DNA of 64,000 nt, from positions 120,806,798 through 120,870,797 of the forward strand of contig CM042012.1 of assembly GCA_023525715.1 (NCBI GenBank), written 5' to 3'. Origin of the DNA: Cichorium intybus. Taxonomy: Eukaryota > Streptophyta > Magnoliopsida > Asterales > Asteraceae. Under the pieces are notes generated by a model. It made no database searches, was not told the origin of the DNA, and saw nothing but the letters and a program-made list of their open reading frames with translations. This document shows positions 37,249-51,423 of this stretch, in pieces. Position 1 is the stretch's first letter; every line of letters starts with the position of its first letter. A program made the position numbers and the translations under genes.

Positions 37249-37949
37249 TAGACCTAACAAATGTGTCGGGTCGTGTCGGGTTTGTGTCGAGTCAAAACAT
37301 TAAACGGCTTGAGAGACCTTGACCCTAACTCGGCGCGTTTAATAAACGTGTCGTGTCCTATCAACCCGTTTATTTTCGTATCGAGTTCGTGTCGTGTTAG
37401 CGAGTTTAGGGGTTAGACATTCTAAATGTGTGTCATGTTGTATCATAATTAAATACTAAACAAGTTAAAAGAGTATAAGTTGGTGAGATAGAAATGAAAA
37501 ATTGAAAACTAGAAAGAGTAGAAGTTGAGAAACGAAAAGGAAAATTCATTACACATTTTGTAGAGCAAAGTAGAAAGAATAAGAGTTGGAGAAGCAGATG
37601 AACGAGGTCACGAGGATAACAGAATGATTGAGTAGGACCATGGAGTATATTAGAGAATGAAACAACTAAAAACTAAGCCTAGACTTAGGCAACAAAGTTG
37701 CTTTTACACTGTAAAGTGACTCAACCCAAAATTTTCTTTTATACTTGGTTTTAGTTTTAGGATTTTCGAATTTATCCTAAGAATTAAAAGAGCTTGCAAT
37801 TAATAAATAGGTCATGTTCGAGTTGAAACTCTCAACTCTAACCTTACCCGTTTAATAATCGTGTCATGTCGTGTCAACCCGTTTAATTAAATGGATTGAA
37901 ATATGTTACCCAAACTCTTTTATTTCGTGTCGAGTTTTTGTCACCTCTA
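37249..37949. mobile_element. Probable non-autonomous hAT-like element
   Basis: The left end TAGACCTAACAAA and right end TTTTTGTCACCTCTA are inverted repeats of the TAG-G-T-ACAAA kind. Repeated GTGTCGGGTCGTGTCGGG-like motifs near the left and CGTGTCATGTCGTGTCAACC near the right are typical of such elements in plants. A clean 8-bp duplication was not found. Confidence 0.45.
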
Positions 37950-38641
37950 AATTTTGAACCAATGTATTTTTCCTCTAAAAATCCCATTTCCCCCACCCCC
38001 CCACACACAATACTCACATTTTTTTCTGATATATGAAGGTACATAAATAGGATGATTTTTGCGATAAAAAACTCAAAGCAGGAGAGTTCTTGGACTCCGT
38101 CGTTTCCCTTTATTTTCTTAGGATTCACAATTGGAATCATAGAAGTAGGCTTATTGAATGAATACATTCTTGCTAAGGGGCCATCATTGGCCTCTCCTTG
38201 TCTGAAGGTTGCTTCTATTTAGCTTCCTTCCGAACGCTTAAACTATTTTATGTTTCATCGTGTTTTTTTCTTGATCGAAGATGACGTCCCCGTTTATCAT
38301 GAAATTTGATAACTTTGACCAAGGGTTTTCCATTTTATCTACTAAAAGTTAAGAAAATTGTAAAATACGAGTTCATGAAAACAAATTTCATCATCATTAT
38401 TTTTTATAACAGACGGTGAGGATATGCATAGAGAAATATTATAATGAAAAAATCGTATGGGGTTCTTTTCTCTTTATTATCCAGTTATCTATAAGAGACA
38501 GTGAGCTTATCCATAGAGAAATATTATAATGAAAAAAATCTAATATGGTTCTTATTTTATTCTATGATGTAGCGTCTACAATCAAAGAGCCACATAATGG
38601 GTTGTCATTGTGATTGAAGTTTTTGGACAAAATGATGGTTA
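37950..38641. other. Intergenic with an imperfect direct repeat
   Basis: Segments at about 38406-38475 and 38489-38555 share CATAGAGAAATATTATAATG and neighbouring bases, an imperfect tandem duplication of about 80 bp. No gene seen. Confidence 0.6.
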
Positions 38642-38646
38642 AGTTC

Positions 38647-39197
<551 letters not shown>

Positions 39198-39199
39198 AG

Positions 39200-39212
39200 T
39201 GGTATCAGAGCC
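39200..39212 (+). other. Primer-binding site, copia copy 1
   Basis: TGGTATCAGAGCC two nt after LTR1, matching initiator tRNA-Met. The copy in the second unit starts at 44401. Confidence 0.9.
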
Positions 39213-39259
39213 ACGTTGTTTTTTATACTCATTCTCAATTTTTTGAGTATTATATCGAC

Positions 39260-42200
39260 ATGGCTACTTTGAAATACGATATCTACCACATTTGGCAGGA
39301 AAGAAATAACCGGATTTTTAAAAATAAGAGAAGATCGTATCATACTGTTGTCAATTCTATTATTGATGATGTCTGTTGTAGACTGGTGAGTCTGTCTATG
39401 AAACCTTCCCCTAATGTTATTTTTGCTAAAAGGGTCTGGTCCCTCCCCTAACGTTGAGAGATATACATACTATTTTCTACTGTGGTCCATTATTCTCTCC
39501 TATCCCATCTTTTCTACTATATATTTCTCTGCTTGTATTGTTTGTTTTTTTTTTCTTGCAGAATATTTGCTTTCTATGTTCCTGTTATGTTTTCTGGTTC
39601 CAAAATCTGTTTTGGTTCCTAGTATAGCCTTGTTGTCCATTGGGGCATGTCCCAATGGGTTTTTGTTGTTTCTTAGGTGGGGAGTCCCCAGCCTTCAATT
39701 GTATTTATTCTTTTTATTAATAAAATTTGCCAGAGGTACCGTCCTCTTTACCCAAAAAGAAATACGATATTCCATTGTTGGATCGAGATATAAGATTTTC
39801 ATTATGGCAAGTAAAAATGCGAGCTGTATTGGCTCAGTTGGACCTTGATGATGCTTTGTTAGGCCGAGACAAAATGCCTGCGTCTTGGTCAGATGAAGAA
39901 AATGATCGTAAAGATCGTAAGGCTCTCTCTCATATCCATCTTCATTTATCTAACAATATTTTGCAGGTAGTTATGAAAGAAAGTACTGCCGCCGCTTTAT
40001 GGCTAAAATTGGAACAAATTTGTATGACCAAAGATCTCACAAGTAAGATGCACCTTAAACAAAAATTATTTTCGCTTAAGATGCAAGAAGGTGGGTCGTT
40101 GCTGGATCATTTTTCGACATTTAAAGAGATCATCACTGATCTTGAAGCTATGGAGGTAAAATATGATGAAGAGGATTTGGGTTTAATTCTTTTATGTTCT
40201 TTGCCTAGTTCTTATTCAAACATTAGAGATACCATATTATATAGTCGTGATACTTTAACACTTCACAAAGTTTATGAAGCTTTACATGCAAAAGAAAAGA
40301 TGAAAGATATGGTATCCACTGAAGGTTCAAGTTCTAAAGGAGAAAGTCTGGCAGTTCGTGGCAGACCAACAGATAAGAATGATTCCAAAGGCAAGAACAA
40401 AAGAAATTCCAGAAGCAAATCTAGATCCAGACGTTCCAAGTCATGCAACTATTGCAAAAGGAAGGACATGATATCTCTGAATGTTACAAGTTGAAGAACA
40501 AGGAGAAAAGAGCTGCTAATCAAAACCCCAAACCAAATCAAGATGATGAAGGAAAAGCTACTTATGCTGCTGAAAATAATTCTAATGGAGATGTTCTTGT
40601 AGCTTTTGCAGGAATCCTAAAAACCAATGATGAATGGATTCTTGACTCAGCTTGTACTTTTCACATGAGTCCAAACTGAAGCTGGTTTACAAACTATCAA
40701 CGTATAAAAGGTGGCTCCGTATTAATGGGTGATAATGCACCATATAAAGTCACTGGAATTGGTTCCATTCAAATCAAGATGTTTGATGGTGTTGTCAGAA
40801 CTTTGTATGATGTTAGACACGTTCCAGGTTTGAAAAGAAACCTTATTTCTTTAAGTACTCTTGACCTTAAAGGGTACAAATATTCCGGTGAAGGTGGAGT
40901 TTTAAAGGTTTCAAAAGGCGCTATGATTGTCATGAAAGCCGATATCAAATCAGCAAACCTGTATCATCTTCGGGGTACAACAGTAACAGGTAATTCAAAT
41001 GTTACTTCAAATTCATCTTCTATTTCTGATACTACTAATCTATGGCATATGCGTCTTGGGCATATGAGTGAACTTGGTTTAACAGTATTAAGCAAAAGAG
41101 GATTGCTTGATGGCCAATGCGTTGGCAAACTGGAATTCTGTGAACACTGCATATTTGGCAAACACAAGAGGGTGAAATTCAACACCTCGGTACATACTAC
41201 AAAATGCATTTTGGAGTATGTACATGCTGATTTATGGGGACCATCTCAAGAAGCATCACTAGGAGGTGCTCGTTATATGTTGACAATTATTGATGATTAT
41301 TCAAGAAGAGTTTGACCATATTTCTTGAAGCTTAAATCTGAAGCATTCTCTGCATTCAAAGAATGGAAAGTCATGGTGGAAAACCAGACCGGTAAGAAGG
41401 TCAAAAAGCTTCGCACAGATAATGGTATGGAGTTTTGTTCAAATGAATTTAATTCATATTGTAAACTAGAAGGAATTGTTAGACACTACACCGTTTCTCA
41501 CACACCTCAACAAAATGGTGTAGCTGAACGTATGAACAGAACCATTATTTCAAAGGCCTGTTGTATGTTATCTAACGCAGGATTATCTAAGCGTTTTTGG
41601 GCAGAAGCTGCTTCTACTGCATGTTATCTAATTAACATGTCACCTTCTATTCCACTTGATAAGAAGACTCCTATTGAGGTATGGTCTGGCTCCCCAGCAA
41701 ATTATTCAGATTTAAGAATTTTTGGTTGCCCTGCTTATGCTCATGTTGATAATGGAAAATTAGAGCCCAGGGCAATTAAATGTATCTTTCTTGGTTATAA
41801 GTCTGGTGTGAAAGGATATAAGTTATGGTGTCCTGAAACTAAAAAGGTCGTGATTAGTAGAAATGTAGTATTTAATGAATCAGCTATGCTACATAAAGAT
41901 TCTTCTACTAATATTCCTGTTGAAAGTCAACAAAAGACAAATGTGCAGGTGGAGCAATCTGTTGACTCAGAACATACACCAGAAAAAGAAAACTCTATTG
42001 ATCAAAATCCATCAGTTGAGCAAGAGTCTTCTACTCCTACTCCTATTCACCAACCACAACGTTCTATAGCAACTAATAGACCTAGGAGGGTCATTCATCC
42101 TCCCAAGAGACTGATAGAAGAAGCAAATATTGTTGCTTATGCTTTAAATGTTGCTGAAGAAATTGAAGGTATCAAAGAACCTTCAACTTATACGGAAGCC

Positions 42201-43706
42201 ATTACTTCAGAACATTGCAACAAATGGATAACTGCCACGCATGATGAAATGGAATCTCTTGAAAAGAATGACACTTGGGAGTTGGTGAAATTACCAAAAG
42301 AAAAGAAGCCTATCCGCTGCAAATGGATTTTCAAAAGAAAAGAAGGTATTACTCCTAATGATGAAGCAAGATTTAAAGCAAGGTTAGTTGCTAAGGGCTA
42401 TAGCCAAATTCCAGGCATTGATTTTACTGATGTCTTCTCTCCTGTTGTTAAGCATAGCTCAATTCGTACTTTACTTAGTATTATTGCCATGCATAACTAT
42501 GAGCTTGAGCAGTTAGATGTCAAAACTGCATTTTTACATGGTGAATTGGAGGATGATATTTATATAGAGCAACCTGAAGGCTTCATTATCCCTGGAAAAG
42601 AGAACTTGGTATGTAGATTGAAGAAATCTCTTTATGGGTTAAAGCAGTCCCCAAGGCAATGGTATAAGAGGTTTGACTCTTTTATGCTATCTCAGAATTT
42701 TAAAAGATCAGATTATGATAGTTGTGTTTATTTTAAGTCAGTCAATGGTTCATCAATATATTTTCTTCTTTATGTTGATGATATGTTGATTGCTGCAAAA
42801 GATAAACTAGAGATAGCAAAACTGAAAGCACAACTAAGCAAAGAGTTTGAAATGACGGACTTAGGTCCAGCCAAGAAAATACTTGGTATGGAAATTACTC
42901 GTAACAGACAGCATGGAAAACTATACCTAAGTCAAAAGAGGTATATTGAGAAAGTTCTTCAAAGATTCAACATGCATAAAGCCAAGCCAGTGAGTACTCC
43001 GTTAGCTGCACATTTCAAACTGTCTTCAGCATATTGTCCAAAGACAGATGATGAAATTAACAACATGGCCAAAGTTCCGTATAGTGCAGTTGGTTCTCTA
43101 ATGTATGCCATGGTATGTTCTCGCCCTGATTTATCTCACGCTTTAAGTGTTGTTAGCAGATATATGGCTAACCCAGGAAAAGAGCATTGGAAAGCTGTTC
43201 AATGGATTCTTAGATATTTATGCGGTACTTCCAATGCATGTTTACAATTTGGAAGTTCTGGTGAAGGACTGGTGGGCTATGTAGATTCTAATTATGCTGG
43301 AGATTTGGACAAAAGAAGATCTTTGACAGGTTACATTTTTACCATTGGTGGATGTGCTATGAGTTGGAAGGCAAGTCTACAGACCACTGTTGCCTTATCC
43401 ACAACTGAAGCAGAATATATGGCAATTTCTGAAGCTTGTAAGGAAGCTATTTGGTTAAGAAATTTATACGGTGAACTTTGTGGAGACACATCTCCCACAA
43501 AGATTTTTTGTGATAGTCAAGGTGCTATTTATCTCACAAAAGAGCAAATGTTTCATGAGAAGACGAAACATATTGATGTACGTTATCACTTTATTCGAGA
43601 TGTTATTTCCATAGGTGATATTCAAGTTCAAAAAATTAGCACTCATGACAATCCGGCGGATATGATGACGAAGCCGGTTCCAGCAACGAAGTTTGAGCTT
43701 TGCTGA
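39260..43706 (+). pseudogene. Copia polyprotein, copy 1 (inactive)
   Basis: The gag ATG (39260, MATLKYDI) is cut after 8 codons by a LINE fragment, and the frame resumes at 39771 (PLLDRDIRFSLWQVKMR). Gag reaches a zinc knuckle (CNYCK...) broken by loss of one A in the run 40456-40459. Protease has WILDSACTFHM. Stops follow at 40677 (TGA) and 41313 (TGA, where the family has Trp). Integrase carries the H..H..C..C region (LWHMRLGHM ... CEHC) and D,D,E in [16 protein letters not shown] and [13 protein letters not shown]. Reverse transcriptase has YVDDMLIA and RNase H ends with [14 protein letters not shown]. The lost gag start, one frameshift and at least two stops make it non-functional. Confidence 0.92.
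39283..39758 (+). mobile_element. 5'-truncated LINE inserted in copia gag, copy 1
   Basis: 476 bp. GAAATACGATAT occurs on both sides (39271-39282 and 39759-39770), a 12-bp target duplication. The insert encodes the last part of an L1-type LINE ORF2 (YHIWQERNNRIFKN ... KRVWSLP, stop), then a 3' UTR with TTAATAAAATTTGCC and a short terminal A run. Same strand as gag. Confidence 0.88.
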
Positions 43707-43843
43707 AGCTTGGTTGGTATGAAAATCTAATTCCAAGGATTGTCGGCACACGATAATTTTATAATGAGGAGTTCTACAAGTGAAAATTCGTCTCAAGGTG
43801 GAGTTATTTGATTACTTATTGCTTTTAAAGTCAATGTGGAGAT

Positions 43844-44398
<555 letters not shown>

Positions 44399-44460
44399 AG
44401 TGGTATCAGAGCCACGTTGTTTTTTATACTCATTCTCAATTTTTTGAGTATTATATCGAC

Positions 44461-47400
44461 ATGGCTACTTTGAAATACGATATCTACCACATTTGGCAGG
44501 AAAGAAATAACCGGATTTTTAAAAATAAGAGAAGATCGTATCATACTGTTGTCAATTCTATTATTGATGATGTCTGTTGTAGACTGGTGAGTCTGTCTAT
44601 GAAACCTTCCCCTAATGTTATTTTTGCTAAAAGGGTCTGGTCCCTCCCCTAACGTTGAGAGATATACATACTATTTTCCACTGTGGTCCATTATTCTCTC
44701 CTATCCCATCTTTTCTACTATATATTTCTCTGCTTGTATTGTTTGTTTTTTTTTTCTTGCAGAATATTTGCTTTCTATGTTCCTGTTATGTTTTCTGGTT
44801 CCAAAATCTGTTTTGGTTCCTAGTATAGCCTTGTTGTCCATTGGGGCATGTCCCAATGGGTTTTTGTTGTTTCTTAGGTGGGGAGTCCCCAGCCTTCAAT
44901 TGTATTTATTCTTTTTATTAATAAAATTTGCCAGAGGTACCGTCCTCTTTACCCAAAAAGAAATACGATATTCCATTGTTGGATCGAGATATAAGATTTT
45001 CATTATGGCAAGTAAAAATGCGAGCTGTATTGGCTCAGTTGGACCTTGATGATGCTTTGTTAGGCCGAGACAAAATGCCTGCGTCTTGGTCAGATGAAGA
45101 AAATGATCGTAAAGATCGTAAGGCTCTCTCTCATATCCATCTTCATTTATCTAACAATATTTTGCAGGTAGTTATGAAAGAAAGTACTGCCGCCGCTTTA
45201 TGGCTAAAATTGGAACAAATTTGTATGACCAAAGATCTCACAAGTAAGATGCACCTTAAACAAAAATTATTTTCGCTTAAGATGCAAGAAGGTGGGTCGT
45301 TGCTGGATCATTTTTCGACATTTAAAGAGATCATCACTGATCTTGAAGCTATGGAGGTAAAATATGATGAAGAGGATTTGGGTTTAATTCTTTTATGTTC
45401 TTTGCCTAGTTCTTATTCAAACATTAGAGATACCATATTATATAGTCGTGATACTTTAACACTTCACAAAGTTTATGAAGCTTTACATGCAAAAGAAAAG
45501 ATGAAAGATATGGTATCCACTGAAGGTTCAAGTTCTAAAGGAGAAAGTCTGGCAGTTCGTGGCAGACCAACAGATAAGAATGATTCCAAAGGCAAGAACA
45601 AAAGAAATTCCAGAAGCAAATCTAGATCCAGACGTTCCAAGTCATGCAACTATTGCAAAAGGAAGGACATGATATCTCTGAATGTTACAAGTTGAAGAAC
45701 AAGGAGAAAAGAGCTGCTAATCAAAACCCCAAACCAAATCAAGATGATGAAGGAAAAGCTACTTATGCTGCTGAAAATAATTCTAATGGAGATGTTCTTG
45801 TAGCTTTTGCAGGAATCCTAAAAACCAATGATGAATGGATTCTTGACTCAGCTTGTACTTTTCACATGAGTCCAAACTGAAGCTGGTTTACAAACTATCA
45901 ACGTATAAAAGGTGGCTCCGTATTAATGGGTGATAATGCACCATATAAAGTCACTGGAATTGGTTCCATTCAAATCAAGATGTTTGATGGTGTTGTCAGA
46001 ACTTTGTATGATGTTAGACACGTTCCAGGTTTGAAAAGAAACCTTATTTCTTTAAGTACTCTTGACCTTAAAGGGTACAAATATTCCGGTGAAGGTGGAG
46101 TTTTAAAGGTTTCAAAAGGCGCTATGATTGTCATGAAAGCCGATATCAAATCAGCAAACCTGTATCATCTTCGGGGTACAACAGTAACAGGTAATTCAAA
46201 TGTTACTTCAAATTCATCTTCTATTTCTGATACTACTAATCTATGGCATATGCGTCTTGGGCATATGAGTGAACTTGGTTTAACAGTATTAAGCAAAAGA
46301 GGATTGCTTGATGGCCAATGCGTTGGCAAACTGGAATTCTGTGAACACTGCATATTTGGCAAACACAAGAGGGTGAAATTCAACACCTCGGTACATACTA
46401 CAAAATGCATTTTGGAGTATGTACATGCTGATTTATGGGGACCATCTCAAGAAGCATCACTAGGAGGTGCTCGTTATATGTTGACAATTATTGATGATTA
46501 TTCAAGAAGAGTTTGACCATATTTCTTGAAGCTTAAATCTGAAGCATTCTCTGCATTCAAAGAATGGAAAGTCATGGTGGAAAACCAGACCGGTAAGAAG
46601 GTCAAAAAGCTTCGCACAGATAATGGTATGGAGTTTTGTTCAAATGAATTTAATTCATATTGTAAACTAGAAGGAATTGTTAGACACTACACCGTTTCTC
46701 ACACACCTCAACAAAATGGTGTAGCTGAACGTATGAACAGAACCATTATTTCAAAGGCCTGTTGTATGTTATCTAACGCAGGATTATCTAAGCGTTTTTG
46801 GGCAGAAGCTGCTTCTACTGCATGTTATCTAATTAACATGTCACCTTCTATTCCACTTGATAAGAAGACTCCTATTGAGGTATGGTCTGGCTCCCCAGCA
46901 AATTATTCAGATTTAAGAATTTTTGGTTGCCCTGCTTATGCTCATGTTGATAATGGAAAATTAGAGCCCAGGGCAATTAAATGTATCTTTCTTGGTTATA
47001 AGTCTGGTGTGAAAGGATATAAGTTATGGTGTCCTGAAACTAAAAAGGTCGTGATTAGTAGAAATGTAGTATTTAATGAATCAGCTATGCTACATAAAGA
47101 TTCTTCTACTAATATTCCTGTTGAAAGTCAACAAAAGACAAATGTGCAGGTGGAGCAATCTGTTGACTCAGAACATACACCAGAAAAAGAAAACTCTATT
47201 GATCAAAATCCATCAGTTGAGCAAGAGTCTTCTACTCCTACTCCTATTCACCAACCACAACGTTCTATAGCAACTAATAGACCTAGGAGGGTCATTCATC
47301 CTCCCAAGAGACTGATAGAAGAAGCAAATATTGTTGCTTATGCTTTAAATGTTGCTGAAGAAATTGAAGGTATCAAAGAACCTTCAACTTATACGGAAGC

Positions 47401-48907
47401 CATTACTTCAGAACATTGCAACAAATGGATAACTGCCACGCATGATGAAATGGAATCTCTTGAAAAGAATGACACTTGGGAGTTGGTGAAATTACCAAAA
47501 GAAAAGAAGCCTATCCGCTGCAAATGGATTTTCAAAAGAAAAGAAGGTATTACTCCTAATGATGAAGCAAGATTTAAAGCAAGGTTAGTTGCTAAGGGCT
47601 ATAGCCAAATTCCAGGCATTGATTTTACTGATGTCTTCTCTCCTGTTGTTAAGCATAGCTCAATTCGTACTTTACTTAGTATTATTGCCATGCATAACTA
47701 TGAGCTTGAGCAGTTAGATGTCAAAACTGCATTTTTACATGGTGAATTGGAGGATGATATTTATATAGAGCAACCTGAAGGCTTCATTATCCCTGGAAAA
47801 GAGAACTTGGTATGTAGATTGAAGAAATCTCTTTATGGGTTAAAGCAGTCCCCAAGGCAATGGTATAAGAGGTTTGACTCTTTTATGCTATCTCAGAATT
47901 TTAAAAGATCAGATTATGATAGTTGTGTTTATTTTAAGTCAGTCAATGGTTCATCAATATATTTTCTTCTTTATGTTGATGATATGTTGATTGCTGCAAA
48001 AGATAAACTAGAGATAGCAAAACTGAAAGCACAACTAAGCAAAGAGTTTGAAATGACGGACTTAGGTCCAGCCAAGAAAATACTTGGTATGGAAATTACT
48101 CGTAACAGACAGCATGGAAAACTATACCTAAGTCAAAAGAGGTATATTGAGAAAGTTCTTCAAAGATTCAACATGCATAAAGCCAAGCCAGTGAGTACTC
48201 CGTTAGCTGCACATTTCAAACTGTCTTCAGCATATTGTCCAAAGACAGATGATGAAATTAACAACATGGCCAAAGTTCCGTATAGTGCAGTTGGTTCTCT
48301 AATGTATGCCATGGTATGTTCTCGCCCTGATTTATCTCACGCTTTAAGTGTTGTTAGCAGATATATGGCTAACCCAGGAAAAGAGCATTGGAAAGCTGTT
48401 CAATGGATTCTTAGATATTTATGCGGTACTTCCAATGCATGTTTACAATTTGGAAGTTCTGGTGAAGGACTGGTGGGCTATGTAGATTCTAATTATGCTG
48501 GAGATTTGGACAAAAGAAGATCTTTGACAGGTTACATTTTTACCATTGGTGGATGTGCTATGAGTTGGAAGGCAAGTCTACAGACCACTGTTGCCTTATC
48601 CACAACTGAAGCAGAATATATGGCAATTTCTGAAGCTTGTAAGGAAGCTATTTGGTTAAGAAATTTATACGGTGAACTTTGTGGAGACACATCTCCCACA
48701 AAGATTTTTTGTGATAGTCAAGGTGCTATTTATCTCACAAAAGAGCAAATGTTTCATGAGAAGACGAAACATATTGATGTACGTTATCACTTTATTCGAG
48801 ATGTTATTTCCATAGGTGATATTCAAGTTCAAAAAATTAGCACTCATGACAATCCGGCGGATATGATGACGAAGCCGGTTCCAGCAACGAAGTTTGAGCT
48901 TTGCTGA
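44461..48907 (+). pseudogene. Copia polyprotein, copy 2 (inactive)
   Basis: Displaced by exactly 5201 bp from copy 1 and identical to it in every translated segment. It has the same LINE interruption, the same one-base deletion in the gag zinc knuckle and the same TGA stops (45878 and 46514). Sharing of inactivating changes shows the duplication came after inactivation. Confidence 0.92.
44484..44959 (+). mobile_element. 5'-truncated LINE in copia gag, copy 2
   Basis: Duplicate of 39283-39758 with the same 12-bp flanking duplication (44472-44483 and 44960-44971). One substitution noticed, C at 44677 where copy 1 has T. Confidence 0.88.
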
Positions 48908-49044
48908 AGCTTGGTTGGTATGAAAATCTAATTCCAAGGATTGTCGGCACACGATAATTTTATAATGAGGAGTTCTACAAGTGAAAATTCGTCTCAAGGT
49001 GGAGTTATTTGATTACTTATTGCTTTTAAAGTCAATGTGGAGAT

Positions 49045-49280
49045 TGTGAATTATTGTCTTCAAAAGCAGAAGACAAATGAAATAATTCATGTGGGCCCCA
49101 CATGAATAGTAATCAAATTCAAATTGCAATCTTGCACGTGGAAACTTTTGACCAACGACTCTTCAATTACGGCAATTCGGCGCACGCATTTCATTTTCAA
49201 CATTTACGGAAATGTTACAGCTGTTCATCCCTATATAAAGGGATGCTTATAGTTCAATCGAATTCGTCCAAACAATCAGA

Positions 49281-49374
<94 letters not shown>

Positions 49375-49583
49375 GAGGCTCTGTGTATTAAAAAGAAAAG
49401 AGAGATATATATTTTTCAGTTCCAAATCTTGTAACCTCCTCATTTTTCTCATATAGTGATTATCATCGGTTGTGCCCGTGATTTTTTTCCCGAAAGGGTT
49501 TTTCCACGTTAAATCATTGTGTCCACATTTATTTTTCTTTATCGTATTATATTTTATTTTATTGTCGATATAATTTAATAACA
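49045..49583 (+). repeat. Copia LTR3
   Basis: 539 bp; ends AATAACA and is followed by the outer AGTTC duplication. (TA)n at 49284-49371. Confidence 0.93.
49284..49371. repeat. (TA)n microsatellite in copia LTR3
   Basis: Pure TA tract. Confidence 0.97.
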
Positions 49584-49588
49584 AGTTC

Positions 49589-50535
49589 AAAGAAAAAAGA
49601 CATATAATTTTAATATATACACAATTTCAGCACATGTTCGTTATTCTTGAAGATTGTTGCAATTACATGAATGCTAAACGAGTTTTTCCTTTCATTTGGA
49701 CTTTGTGATTTAAACGCATGAATGTTAAACAATTGTTCTTTGAAAATACATAATTAACAAATATTTGTTGTTTGTTTGTTTTGGAACACTGGGTATAGAA
49801 AAATGGGTTAGTGAGATTAACTTCACAAGTTTATTATTTGATTAATCAGTTGTATGCAAATGTTTAACATGAACTCAATTAGTTTTAATATTTTTAAACT
49901 GGTGGTTGATGCATCACTTTTGAGGGACATAGTTTACCATGTCGGCTTATACAACAAGGACAAGAAAATTGGGCACGTATGTCTCTTTGTTATTTGATTA
50001 AGGGCTAAATACAAGAATTAGCAATGTGCTTCTTAATATTTTTTATTATGGCATTGATTTCCAATTTTTTCTTAGTGTAGCATTGTTCTTTAGATTTTTT
50101 TACTTATATTATTGTACCTAAAATTGATTTCCTATTAGGGCCTTGTATGTTAAAAAATACACCAAAATTTTGAACTACAGTCCCTTAATAAAGTTTTTTG
50201 AATGTGCTGTGTTGTAATAAGAGATTGTGCTCATTTTATATCGTATTTTCCCTCATCTTTCTTGTAAATTTCTGGTGGGATCAATTAATCTTAACAGGCC
50301 CCTTGAAAGACGTCCGCTTGAGACCTATCACGAGCTTGAGGCCCCACTACTTATTTGTGATTAATAATTGATTTGATTAACTAATTTAGTCAATTAAACT
50401 GTTTTTGGTGTTTAATGACAATAGGGTAGGAAAAGACATCTCTTATGAATCCATGTACTTCAGTATAGATGTTTTTTTTTATTAGTTGTTCATTTCCCAC
50501 TATCTCTTTGCTTTTCTCCGTGCCCTTTCCATGGA
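49589..50535. other. Intergenic, no gene seen
   Basis: AT-rich. A patch at about 50300-50350 resembles repeat-derived sequence but could not be placed. Presumably 3' flank of the hAT-like gene to the right. Confidence 0.4.
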
Positions 50536-51163
50536 TCAATTCAATGCAATAACTAACATATCCAAGTTTGTTGCATGATCCAAAACAACCGCAACATACA
50601 ATAGATAATTCATATTATCTGCATTGTCCCAATATTTATCATATTTTGCTTTCATCGATACAACCATATTTCTCTTTTGTTCATCTTGGCTCAAGGTCAT
50701 ACGAGTGATTGTGGCTTGCATTTTCACAAGCTCGGAAAAAAATATATTCGATGTTAGATACTTTGAACCAGAGATCTTAATTGTAACATCAGAAAATATT
50801 TTCAAGTACTCGATCATATTCCTGTTTTAACAATCAAATATTAATATGTAAGTATTGAAATTATAAATACAAAGTACTAACTAAATTAAAATGTTAAAAA
50901 TAGTAAAATACCTAGCTGCGTCCCAATCAACACTACTCGGAGCACCAAATACTTTAGGCTTCCTTTTTCTTTTTCTTATGTTCACTTCCGCCTCTGTGCG
51001 AAAATATGCCCCATACGAAGATTCTATCATGTAAAGCCTATTGAGAAAATGCACATGATGTTAGTTAAATGAACAAAAGATAACATAAATATAAATAGAA
51101 CACGACAACACGTACCTGTCAAACGCATTCTCATAAAGTACGGCTGTTTCTGACAACGCCTAG
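50536..51163 (-). pseudogene. hAT transposase-like gene remnant, 3' exons
   Basis: Three exons on the minus strand: 51116-51163, 50912-51037 and 50536-50821, with consensus GT...AG introns and continuous frame. The translation fits the RNase-H-fold region of plant hAT transposases of the RICESLEEPER/DAYSLEEPER kind: ENAFDRL, a VDWDAARNMIEYLK segment, ISGSKYLTSNIFF, then MKAKYDKYW and VAVVLD. After VAVVLD the usual PRYKL and the C-terminal dimerisation region are missing and a stop follows. The 5' side is cut at 51163 by the second Athila element; the rest of the gene, if present, lies beyond the window end. It could be a domesticated gene or a transposon relic; truncation favours a relic. Confidence 0.72.
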
Positions 51164-51344
51164 TGATATCAAGTATTTTAGGCGTTGTTGAGCCCTGTTC
51201 TTGATGAAATTATATCATATATATCTTGGTATTCTCACTTTTCGTGCCAGGACTTGTTTAGAGAAAAAGAATAGGAACAGGGACTAAAAGCGTGCAAAAG
51301 GAAGAAGTTTGGAAAAGAATGAAAAATCAAGGAAAAACGTACGT

Positions 51345-51375
51345 GCGCCGCGGATATATGATACATGCGACGCGG
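51345..51375. promoter_or_regulatory. Paired GC-rich motif in the Athila-2 U3
   Basis: GCGCCGCGG (51345) and GCGACGCGG (51367), 22 bp apart, just upstream of TATA. Confidence 0.55.
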
Positions 51376-51415
51376 ATTCTTCATCTGCGCGGAGCGGCTG
51401 TAGGAAATTTGCAAA

Positions 51416-51423
51416 TATAAATA
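51416..51423 (+). promoter_or_regulatory. TATA box of the Athila-2 LTR
   Basis: TATAAATA in the LTR, followed by AAACCCTAG-type leader sequence. Confidence 0.7.
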
